Part shown: positions 1 to 5,916 of the stretch, in pieces
Position numbering within the stretch: position 1 is the stretch's first letter
Layout: each line of letters opens with the position of its first letter
Assembly (NCBI GenBank): GCA_964453155.1
Contig: CAYVQU010000092.1
Location: 1 to 20,071, forward strand
DNA length: 20,071 nt
Direction: 5' to 3'
Source of the DNA: CAYVQU01 sp964453155
Lineage (GTDB): Bacteria > Chloroflexota > Anaerolineae > Anaerolineales > UBA11858
The notes under the pieces: generated by a model
Told to the model about the DNA's origin: nothing
The model's input: the letters and a program-made list of their open reading frames with translations, nothing else
Databases searched by the model: none
Made by a program: the position numbers and the translations under genes

Positions 1-38
1 CTATTCCGGGAATTGCTGTAAAAATCCAAACTTTATGA
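1..38 (+). CDS. possible 3' end of an upstream gene (partial)
   Basis: A frame open from the left edge ends with TGA at 36-38. This gives an ATGA overlap with the ATG at 35 and would explain, by translational coupling, why the next gene has no Shine-Dalgarno. A second frame ends with TAA at 19-21 and could equally be the gene end. Only about 12 codons are visible, so no product can be named. Confidence 0.25.
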   Translation, partial: IPGIAVKIQTL

Positions 39-1519
39 AAAGAATATTAAGGGCTTTTATCGCCGGCAGCCTGCTTGCCCTCCTGTTCAATTCTATATTT
101 TTTAAACTTTTTGAGCGTTCTCTTTGGGATCAGATCCTTCTGCAAGTATTTTTGACTGCGGCTCTTGGGTATTGCATATATTGGGGTCACCAAATCTGGC
201 CAGAGAATCTGGAACTGAGGAAAAAATACGATTTATTGGTAGCCGCACTTCCAGAGAAATCTACAGTCCAATCCTTTTTTCGGGAACATTTCTGGGGGAT
301 GCTGTTGGGCGTTTTGTTTTTTGGGGTTTATTTCGGATTAGGCCTGTTTTTTAATCAGCCGGGTATTGCTCAAGTAGATAATTTTTTTGAAGCCGATACC
401 ATGAATTGGATCGAACGTATTGCCGGTGTCGCCGGTCATGAAGAGACCATGCGGGCCCCCCATCCGTTCGCGTATTTATTATTACGACCACTGGGATGGA
501 TTTTTAACCTAATTTTCCCCGGACCATATCTAACTGCGACCTTCCTCACCGCCGGTGCTGGTGGCAGCGCGGTTTTTCTGGTTTATCTGTTTTCCCAATT
601 CCGCACTAAAAACACTTTTTACGCCATATTGATGGGTGGATTATTTGGATTATCAACCTCAAATATGGTTTATGGCTCAGTAGTTGAGTCATATATTTTC
701 GCAGGAGTGATTTTGCTAGCGTTTTATTTTTTTCTGCTCAACCGCGAAAAATCAGAGTGGGCTTTATGGGGATTGAGTCTGATCTCATTTGGCATTACGA
801 TTACGAATTTTGTCCAAACATGGCTGGGATATATCGCATCTCGCCCAAAATTTAATCGTGTTATACGGTTTACGGGGTTGGTTATCTCGGTCGGGATCAT
901 TCTAAATATTGTTCAAGCCGCCTGGTATCCCAGTAGCGAAATTTTCTTTTTACGGTCTGGTTCTGAAGCTGAAACTCGATTTTTATTTTCAGTTTTTCAG
1001 GAACCAAGCTGGAAAATCGTGGGCCGTTTGACGTTACTCACCCGTACAATGCTGTTATATAGCATTGTAGCTCCTTTGCCTTTTGTCGTCATTGCCCGTC
1101 CAGGTACGTTTCCTTATTTTCAGTTTTATCAAAAAATTGATGGAATGTTCTTGTATGGGGATTATAGTGGTTTAGGCCAGATCGTAGTTTTATTGTGGCT
1201 TCTGTTGTTTGTCCTTGCCACTCTCGCTTTTGTCATTAAGACCATTCGCCGTAGGCAAATTGATATTGCTTTCGGCTTAGTGCTGTGCTTGATCTTTAAT
1301 TTTCTGTTGCACTTTAATTATGGGGATGAACCAATCTTATATTCGGCCCATTGGACCTATGCGTTGGTGCTCTGGGTGTCGATTGGCTGTGAGCAATGGG
1401 CCGCTAAGCGATGGTTGCAAGGCGGATTAATATTATTTTTGATCGGGTTGGTCATCAATCAATGGCAGTTTTTCCAATTTGTGATTTCAACGATGATTGC
1501 TCATCTGGGAAGTGGGTGA
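35..1519 (+). CDS. polytopic membrane protein, GT-C glycosyltransferase-like
   Basis: This is a 494-residue protein with about eleven hydrophobic segments spread over the whole length (for example around residues 5-25, 33-50, 87-107 and 160-240) and no soluble domain. Between the early helices is an acidic loop with FFEADTMNW, then APHPFAYLLLRPLGW, and later GSVVESYIFAGV. An acidic first loop and an 'E-x-Y' helix start resemble the GT39/DUF2723 type of GT-C membrane glycosyltransferases, which transfer sugars from lipid-linked donors outside the membrane. That link is inferred from architecture only; I see no diagnostic catalytic signature. The start at 35 follows the first ATG of the frame. 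There is no clear ribosome binding site, so it may be coupled to an upstream gene. It could instead be a membrane protein of unknown function. Confidence 0.6.
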   Translation: MKRILRAFIAGSLLALLFNSIFFKLFERSLWDQILLQVFLTAALGYCIYWGHQIWPENLELRKKYDLLVAALPEKSTVQSFFREHFWGMLLGVLFFGVYFGLGLFFNQPGIAQVDNFFEADTMNWIERIAGVAGHEETMRAPHPFAYLLLRPLGWIFNLIFPGPYLTATFLTAGAGGSAVFLVYLFSQFRTKNTFYAILMGGLFGLSTSNMVYGSVVESYIFAGVILLAFYFFLLNREKSEWALWGLSLISFGITITNFVQTWLGYIASRPKFNRVIRFTGLVISVGIILNIVQAAWYPSSEIFFLRSGSEAETRFLFSVFQEPSWKIVGRLTLLTRTMLLYSIVAPLPFVVIARPGTFPYFQFYQKIDGMFLYGDYSGLGQIVVLLWLLLFVLATLAFVIKTIRRRQIDIAFGLVLCLIFNFLLHFNYGDEPILYSAHWTYALVLWVSIGCEQWAAKRWLQGGLILFLIGLVINQWQFFQFVISTMIAHLGSG

Positions 1520-1553
1520 AGAACTCCGAACACTGGTCGGAGTTCTTCATTTA
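1517..1553 (+). terminator. hairpin terminator containing the stop codon of the preceding gene
   Basis: A perfect 13-bp stem pairs 1517-1529 with 1537-1549 around a 7-nt loop and is followed by a short T-rich run. The TGA stop (1517-1519) forms the base of the left arm, so gene end and terminator are merged. Confidence 0.75.
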
Positions 1554-1566
1554 GGAAAAAGCTACA

Positions 1567-1583
1567 TGTGGGTTCTACCCACA
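1567..1583. repeat. small perfect hairpin
   Basis: TGTGGGT (1567-1573) and ACCCACA (1577-1583) form a 7-bp stem with a 3-nt loop in the convergent spacer. No U-tract follows on either strand, so the role is unclear. Confidence 0.4.
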
Positions 1584-1646
1584 AACCCCGTTGGCCATTC
1601 ATCCCCAGCCACAGGCTAGGGCATTCTGGCTTTTTCCCATAAACAC

Positions 1647-1677
1647 AGTCCCCGGTTCCTGCCAGGAACCGGGGACT
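1647..1677 (-). terminator. strong hairpin downstream of the lipoprotein gene
   Basis: A GC-rich inverted repeat pairs 1647-1661 with 1663-1677 (the innermost bases must form the loop). It lies 7 bp past the lipoprotein stop. The downstream T content on the minus strand is modest (GTGTTTATG), so this is an intrinsic terminator or a 3'-end stabiliser, possibly acting in both directions. Confidence 0.65.
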
Positions 1678-1683
1678 TTATTG

Positions 1684-3120
1684 CTATGGTAGTTCACCTT
1701 TTCCAATGATGCGGGTCTCAAGTGTAGCTGGATCCCAGGTTGGATCGATATCGAGATAAATTTCGTAAACGGCTGTACCTTCAACTGGAATTTCATCAAA
1801 AATCATTTCATAGTTCGTCGCGACCAACGCCCCATTATTATCATACAAGCTGATGATAACGACGCCCCCGTTTAGGGTTGATTCGGTGTTATTCAAGATT
1901 TCTCCAATAAAAGTGCCGTAGTACTCATCAAAATCTGCGCTGATTTCATTCACCGGAACAGTGACATATACTGTATTGCTTTCCCAGGTCCAATAGGGGT
2001 CCCATTGTACCGAGTAGGAGTCAGCCAGGTCGAAGAAACCGTCTTTGTAATTTACCGGCCCCCAATACAAGAAATCGTAAGGTAAGGTTTCGCCGGGGGC
2101 GAGTGCATAGACTGGCAATCCGGTTGTAGCTGCGTCAAGGACGATCCCAGCTTCATCATACAAACCTGCCACTAACTCAATATCCAGCAATATTTCGGAA
2201 TTATTGGTAATTTCTCCAACCAGATGAAAAAAACCATAGGAATCAACATAGGTTTCATGTGTTTCAGCGATCAAGAAATCATAAAAACCTTCTGGGCTGA
2301 TAGTTTTAGCATTCACAAAAAGCTCATGACTGGCAATATTTGCAATGCCTTCGACCGGACTGGTCATTGTGATCCTAAAGGGGGTTACTTCTCCTGGATC
2401 AAGATATCGCCCCAATACCGTACTAGAGTCGGCAGTCAGCAAATTCCCCTCGGCATCAAAAGTCGCACCGGCTAAATCATCAATTTGGACGGGATCAAGC
2501 GTGCCATTGTAGATTTCTCCGGTGATATGGATGTCGCTATCATCATCGACCGTCAGGAGTACATTGCGTATCTCAACCGGTGTTTGTTCGGCTTGACCCA
2601 CACTATTCCCCACAATCTCAGCTTCGATATGATATGCACCAGTCAAATCTTCATAAACCCATAAATCAAACGGGGATGTTTGACCAGCTGGCAAGATATA
2701 CATGGTTGGATTGGTAATTTCGGTATGAAGTAGATCGCCACCGACGTTAAAAACTTTGATTTCAATTTCAATGTTGTCATAAGAACGTTCTGAATTATTT
2801 TTGACGAGACCGATGACGCGGTAATCACCAAAATCATCGTAATAACCGGTCACCTGCGTAATTAGAAAGGGCGTATCGGCCATTTTTGGCTCTAAAGTTG
2901 CTGTGGGAAGATTTGCGACAATTTCTTCGGTTGGCGTCGGAGCGGATTCAGCTTTCTCAGGCACGATAGTTTGAGTTGGCGGATATTCAGCGGGGACTTC
3001 AGTGGGCACGGCGGTCGCGGTTGGTTCTGGGGCTGCCCCCGTAAATAAACTGCAGGCCAGGATAAGAAAACTAACCCCAAAGATGACGAAAATTCGCTGT
3101 AAATTCTGTTTGGCAGACAT
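1684..3120 (-). CDS. secreted lipoprotein with about four FxLYD-like beta repeats
   Basis: The product is 478 residues. A hydrophobic N-terminus ends in the lipobox LILAC (Cys23), so it should be lipidated and exported. A Pro/Thr/Glu-rich linker (about residues 28-65) follows, as often seen in Anaerolineae lipoproteins. The rest falls into roughly four repeats of about 90-100 residues. Each has a pattern of the kind 'hhGxhxNxSxxxhxxhxhxxxhYDxxGxhh...hxPGxTxPF', for example GLVKNNSERSYDNI, GEIYNGTLDPVQI, GEITNNSEILLDI and GEILNNTESTLNG. This matches the FxLYD type of immunoglobulin-like surface domain; ligand and role are unknown. I chose the ATG at 3120 because GGAGG sits 6 nt upstream; an ATG 15 bp earlier lacks such a site. 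The gene is monocistronic and bounded by hairpins. Confidence 0.85.
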   Translation of the reverse strand: MSAKQNLQRIFVIFGVSFLILACSLFTGAAPEPTATAVPTEVPAEYPPTQTIVPEKAESAPTPTEEIVANLPTATLEPKMADTPFLITQVTGYYDDFGDYRVIGLVKNNSERSYDNIEIEIKVFNVGGDLLHTEITNPTMYILPAGQTSPFDLWVYEDLTGAYHIEAEIVGNSVGQAEQTPVEIRNVLLTVDDDSDIHITGEIYNGTLDPVQIDDLAGATFDAEGNLLTADSSTVLGRYLDPGEVTPFRITMTSPVEGIANIASHELFVNAKTISPEGFYDFLIAETHETYVDSYGFFHLVGEITNNSEILLDIELVAGLYDEAGIVLDAATTGLPVYALAPGETLPYDFLYWGPVNYKDGFFDLADSYSVQWDPYWTWESNTVYVTVPVNEISADFDEYYGTFIGEILNNTESTLNGGVVIISLYDNNGALVATNYEMIFDEIPVEGTAVYEIYLDIDPTWDPATLETRIIGKGELP

Positions 3121-3143
3121 CTGAAACCTCCACAAAAGATTTT

Positions 3144-3199
3144 TACCACCAAGGATACAAAGAATCGCGAAGCTTTGTGACTCTTTGTGTCCTTGGTAG
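3144..3199. repeat. imperfect intergenic word-palindrome (CCAAGGAYACAAAG type)
   Basis: ACCAAGGATACAAAGA (3147-3162) faces its reverse complement TCTTTGTGTCCTTGGT (3182-3197) with one mismatch, a transition. A further degraded copy of the CTTTGTGA word lies in the loop. It occupies the promoter/5' UTR region of the lipoprotein gene. Such word-like palindromes are often dispersed repeats, but copy number cannot be judged here. Confidence 0.6.
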
Positions 3200-3229
3200 T
3201 TTCAATCATGATAATCAAAAGTGAGAAAC

Positions 3230-3260
3230 AAAAATGCGGCTCTATCTAGAACCGCATTTT
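3230..3260 (-). terminator. intrinsic terminator of apgM
   Basis: AAAATGCGG (3231-3239) pairs with CCGCATTTT (3252-3260), with an inner TCTA/TAGA stem and one C-A mismatch. On the minus strand the GC stem runs into ATTTTTGTTTC. It lies about 75 bp past the apgM stop and may also work on the plus strand. Confidence 0.75.
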
Positions 3261-3334
3261 ACTATACAACGTAGGGCGCTTCAGCGTCCTTGAGTAAAGA
3301 GCCAGGTGGTTTACCGCCCGGTGTACATCGCAAA

Positions 3335-4543
3335 CTATGCCCCATATTTTGCCAACCGCCCCGCATGACCCAACGCCAGCGGCATAATATCGGTCGCCGG
3401 GAAAGTCCCCAACCCGCCGCGGGCGCAGGCCCGTTCACCAAATTCGGTCTCGGTGTCAGGCATATTGAATCCCGAAGAATACAACAAGGTTGGCACCGGA
3501 TGCCAGGAATGGGACTTCATCACCGCAGGCGTGGAGTGATCACCAGTGATGACCAATACATCGGGGTTGAGATCGAGCAGTGCCGGTAGGGCCGCATCCA
3601 CACTCTCGATAACTTTGACTTTGCCATCAAAATTGCCATCTTCGCCGGTGCTATCCGTTTTCTTGATGTGGACGAAGAAGAAATCATATTCGTCCCAGTA
3701 TTTTTTGACGGCGGCAAATTCGTCCGCGGGATAATCACCCTCGAATGCCACAGTTTCCATCCCGACGAGGCGGGAAACACCTTTGTACATGGGGTAAACG
3801 GCCACACAGGCGGCTTTCAGACCGTAGGCTTCTCCATAGGAGACCAAACCTGGATCAGTGGCGAAACCGCGCAGAGTCAGGCCGTTGGCTTTGGGTTGAT
3901 CTTTGATCGCCGCGCGTGCCGCGGCCACCCATTGGTTTAAGATATTGGCTGTATGTTCAGCAGCAGGATCGGTAGCAGTCACTGGCAGGGGTTCGACGCC
4001 AGTTTTTTGGGGATCGGTATCCTTCAGAGCCGGGTTCAGACCTTCACCACGCATCACCACTGTGAAACGATATTCCTTGACCTGTTCGACTTCTACGGTG
4101 ACACCCGGAATTTGGACGGTTTTCAAAATATTGACTACCGGGAGAGATTCTTCATTGGGAAGACGTCCCGCGCGGCGGTCAGTGATCTTCCCGTCGGCGT
4201 CCAAGGTGCAGAAATTACCGCGGGCGGCAACATCTCCTGGGTTGACTTTCAGCCCTACCCCCGCGGCGGACAAGGCCCCGCGGCCGACCCCATGCACTAG
4301 GGGATCATATCCAAACAACGCCAGGTGCGCCGGACCAGATCCGGGGGTGATTCCCGGTTTAATCGGGTGAATCAACCCCAAGGTACTTTTGGCTGCCAAA
4401 GCATCCATATTCGGGGTGTTGGCGGTTTCTAATTCGGTTTTGCCGCCCTCATTTTTTGGCAACCCACCTAAACCGTCCAACACTAATAGGACGATTTTCG
4501 AGTTGGCAGGTTGAATCAGGGGTTTAAGATAATCGTAAGGCAT
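3335..4543 (-). CDS. apgM: 2,3-bisphosphoglycerate-independent phosphoglycerate mutase, archaeal type
   Basis: This 402-residue cytosolic enzyme belongs to the alkaline phosphatase superfamily and interconverts 3- and 2-phosphoglycerate in glycolysis/gluconeogenesis. The length is usual for ApgM and much shorter than the roughly 510-residue GpmI. Visible motifs are LLVLDGLGG with metal-binding Asp23, NTPNMDALA at 42-50, the nucleophile region TPGSGPAHLALFGYDP (Ser69 is the likely phosphoserine), and near the C-terminus the metal-binding GDHSTP and SHSWHPVP. The nucleophile loop has SGPAH where many ApgM have SDTAH; I take this as a family variant. The ATG at 4543 has GGAGG 5 nt upstream, which excludes the ATG 12 bp earlier because that one lies within the Shine-Dalgarno itself. 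It has its own terminator and no other glycolytic gene beside it. Confidence 0.93.
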   Translation of the reverse strand: MPYDYLKPLIQPANSKIVLLVLDGLGGLPKNEGGKTELETANTPNMDALAAKSTLGLIHPIKPGITPGSGPAHLALFGYDPLVHGVGRGALSAAGVGLKVNPGDVAARGNFCTLDADGKITDRRAGRLPNEESLPVVNILKTVQIPGVTVEVEQVKEYRFTVVMRGEGLNPALKDTDPQKTGVEPLPVTATDPAAEHTANILNQWVAAARAAIKDQPKANGLTLRGFATDPGLVSYGEAYGLKAACVAVYPMYKGVSRLVGMETVAFEGDYPADEFAAVKKYWDEYDFFFVHIKKTDSTGEDGNFDGKVKVIESVDAALPALLDLNPDVLVITGDHSTPAVMKSHSWHPVPTLLYSSGFNMPDTETEFGERACARGGLGTFPATDIMPLALGHAGRLAKYGA

Positions 4544-4567
4544 GGTTTCCTCCAATAAATAAAAAAA

Positions 4568-4631
4568 TCACGCAAAGACGCTAAGGTGCAAAGAAATAAA
4601 AATAACTTGGCGACTTTGCGGCTTTGCGTGA
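4568..4631. repeat. imperfect intergenic word-palindrome (CACGCAAAG type)
   Basis: TCACGCAAAG (4568-4577) is the exact reverse complement of CTTTGCGTGA (4622-4631). Inside, degraded repeats of the same word (GTGCAAAG at 4587-4594, GCGACTTTGCGG near 4610-4621) continue the symmetry imperfectly. It lies in the apgM promoter/5' UTR region. The style matches the palindrome upstream of the lipoprotein gene, though the sequence differs. Confidence 0.6.
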
Positions 4632-4648
4632 GACTTTTACATAAAACT

Positions 4649-4682
4649 CCCCGCGGACGCCAGTCTGACTGCATCCGCGGGG
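4649..4682 (-). terminator. intrinsic terminator of the ABC ATPase gene
   Basis: CCCCGCGGA (4649-4657) pairs with TCCGCGGGG (4674-4682), with an inner CAGTC/GACTG stem. On the minus strand the stem is followed by AGTTTTATG. It lies about 30 bp after the stop codon. Confidence 0.8.
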
Positions 4683-4712
4683 CGGTATTTCAGGGGATCG
4701 ATTGAGCTCGAA

Positions 4713-5813
4713 TTAGCGAACGGCTTTTTCGGTCTCTTTATCGAAGATGTGCATGTTGCCCATGTTGAAGGTCACTTGCACTTTGTCACCCATCCGGAAG
4801 CTGGTCCGGGGGTCGATGCGGGCGACGTAGTCGTGGTTACCGCTCTTCAGGAAGACGAAAATTTCGTTACCCATCAACTCGGTGACTTCGACCGAACCCT
4901 CGACGGTGGCGCCGATGATGCCGGGGGCTTCGTACTTCGGATCGTAGACGTCCTCGGGGCGCAGACCGAAAATTACGGACTTGCCGGTGTGCGGCATATA
5001 CACATCGTTATACTGTTCGGGAACCGCAACTTTGAAATCACCCGCGTCAACGACAACATTGTTGCCATCTTTGACCAGTTGGGCGTCGAAGAAGTTCATG
5101 GCGGGGGAGCCGATGAACCCGGCGACGAACAGGTTTTCGGGTTTATCATAGAGGGTTTGGGGGGTGTCCAACTGCTGCAGCACACCATGGTTCATGACGG
5201 CGATGCGGGTGGCCATGGTCATGGCCTCCGTCTGATCGTGGGTCACGTAGATGAAGGTGGTTTGCAGGCGTTGGTGGAGCTTGGTGATCTCCGTGCGGGT
5301 CTGAACGCGCAGTTTGGCGTCCAGGTTGGAGAGGGGCTCATCCAGGAGGAAGACCTTAGGTTCACGCACGATGGCGCGCCCGACGGCCACACGCTGTCGC
5401 TGGCCACCAGAGAGCTGGCGGGGTTTGCGGTCGAGGAGGGCCTCGATACCGAGAATTTCAGCGGCCTCGTCTACGCGGCGTTTGATCTCATCCTTGGGGT
5501 ACTTGCGGAGTTTCAGGCCGAACGCCATATTATCGTACACCGACATGTGGGGGTACAGGGCGTAGGACTGGAACACCATTGCGATGTCGCGGTCTTTCGG
5601 GGCCACATCATTGACAACCTGATCGCCGATCAAAATCCGGCCCTCGGTGATGTCTTCTAGTCCGGCCAAGCAGCGCAACGCGGTGGTTTTGCCACAGCCA
5701 GAGGGTCCAACGAGGACGAGGAATTCCTTATCCTCAATGACGATGTCAAGGTCGTTGACGGCCACAACATCATCGAAACGTTTGGCAACATGTTCGTATA
5801 TTACCTGTGCCAT
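4713..5813 (-). CDS. ugpC: MalK/UgpC/MsmX-type sugar ABC transporter ATPase
   Basis: The 366-residue product is the cytoplasmic ATP-hydrolysing subunit of a carbohydrate (CUT1-type) importer. The N-terminal half has every ABC motif: Walker A GPSGCGKTT, the Q-loop region MVFQSYALYP, signature LSGGQRQR, Walker B VFLLDEPLSNLDAKLR and the switch THDQTEAMT. The C-terminal third is the TOBE/OB regulatory part (GLRPEDVYDP, then VEVTELMGNEIFVFL) typical of the MalK branch. The start at 5813 has AAGGAG 10 nt upstream. No permease or binding-protein gene is adjacent, which fits ATPases that serve several sugar importers, as MsmX does in Bacillus; that role is inferred. Transcription probably starts from the TATAAT at 5853-5858 inside the divergent palindrome. 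The exact substrate, and hence the ugpC name, is a family label only. Confidence 0.9.
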   Translation of the reverse strand: MAQVIYEHVAKRFDDVVAVNDLDIVIEDKEFLVLVGPSGCGKTTALRCLAGLEDITEGRILIGDQVVNDVAPKDRDIAMVFQSYALYPHMSVYDNMAFGLKLRKYPKDEIKRRVDEAAEILGIEALLDRKPRQLSGGQRQRVAVGRAIVREPKVFLLDEPLSNLDAKLRVQTRTEITKLHQRLQTTFIYVTHDQTEAMTMATRIAVMNHGVLQQLDTPQTLYDKPENLFVAGFIGSPAMNFFDAQLVKDGNNVVVDAGDFKVAVPEQYNDVYMPHTGKSVIFGLRPEDVYDPKYEAPGIIGATVEGSVEVTELMGNEIFVFLKSGNHDYVARIDPRTSFRMGDKVQVTFNMGNMHIFDKETEKAVR

Positions 5814-5852
5814 AATGGTCTTACTCCTTTCGGTCGAATGTATAGTGGGGTA

Positions 5853-5881
5853 ATTATAGTGTGAAATTTCGCAATTAGCAA
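5853..5881 (-). promoter_or_regulatory. promoter for the ABC ATPase gene
   Basis: On the minus strand TTGCTA (5881-5876), a 17-nt spacer and TATAAT (5858-5853) form a sigma70-like promoter. It predicts a start near 5846 and a leader of about 34 nt with the AAGGAG site. It is the mirror image of the mutS promoter about the palindrome centre. Confidence 0.65.
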
Positions 5882-5906
5882 TTGCCAATTGCGAAATTTC
5901 ACACTA
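5857..5906. repeat. 50-bp palindrome between divergent genes
   Basis: A perfect 20-bp inverted repeat (5857-5876 with 5887-5906) flanks a 10-bp centre that itself contains GCAATTGC. It holds the -35 elements and spacers of both divergent promoters. It could serve as an operator, or form a hairpin or cruciform. Confidence 0.85.
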
Positions 5907-5910
5907 GAAT
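5882..5910 (+). promoter_or_regulatory. promoter for leaderless mutS
   Basis: TTGCCA (5882-5887, 5 of 6 to consensus), a 17-nt spacer and TAGAAT (5905-5910, 5 of 6) predict a transcript start at about 5917, the A of the mutS ATG. There is no Shine-Dalgarno, and an in-frame TAG at 5905-5907 blocks any earlier start. Confidence 0.65.
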
Positions 5911-5916
5911 CACCCT

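Noticed and set aside
3903..4370. 155-codon plus-strand frame antisense to apgM
   Set aside because: Composition is Ser/Arg/Pro-rich and it lies wholly within a well-supported gene on the other strand.
4749..5660. 303-codon open frame on the plus strand, antisense to the ABC ATPase gene
   Set aside because: It mirrors the GC-biased codons of a clear MalK-type gene, is rich in His/Gly/Val/Asp without any domain pattern, and has no ribosome binding site.
5857..5906. the divergent palindrome as an intrinsic terminator
   Set aside because: It lies between gene starts, not ends, and has no U-tract; both flanks carry -10 boxes.
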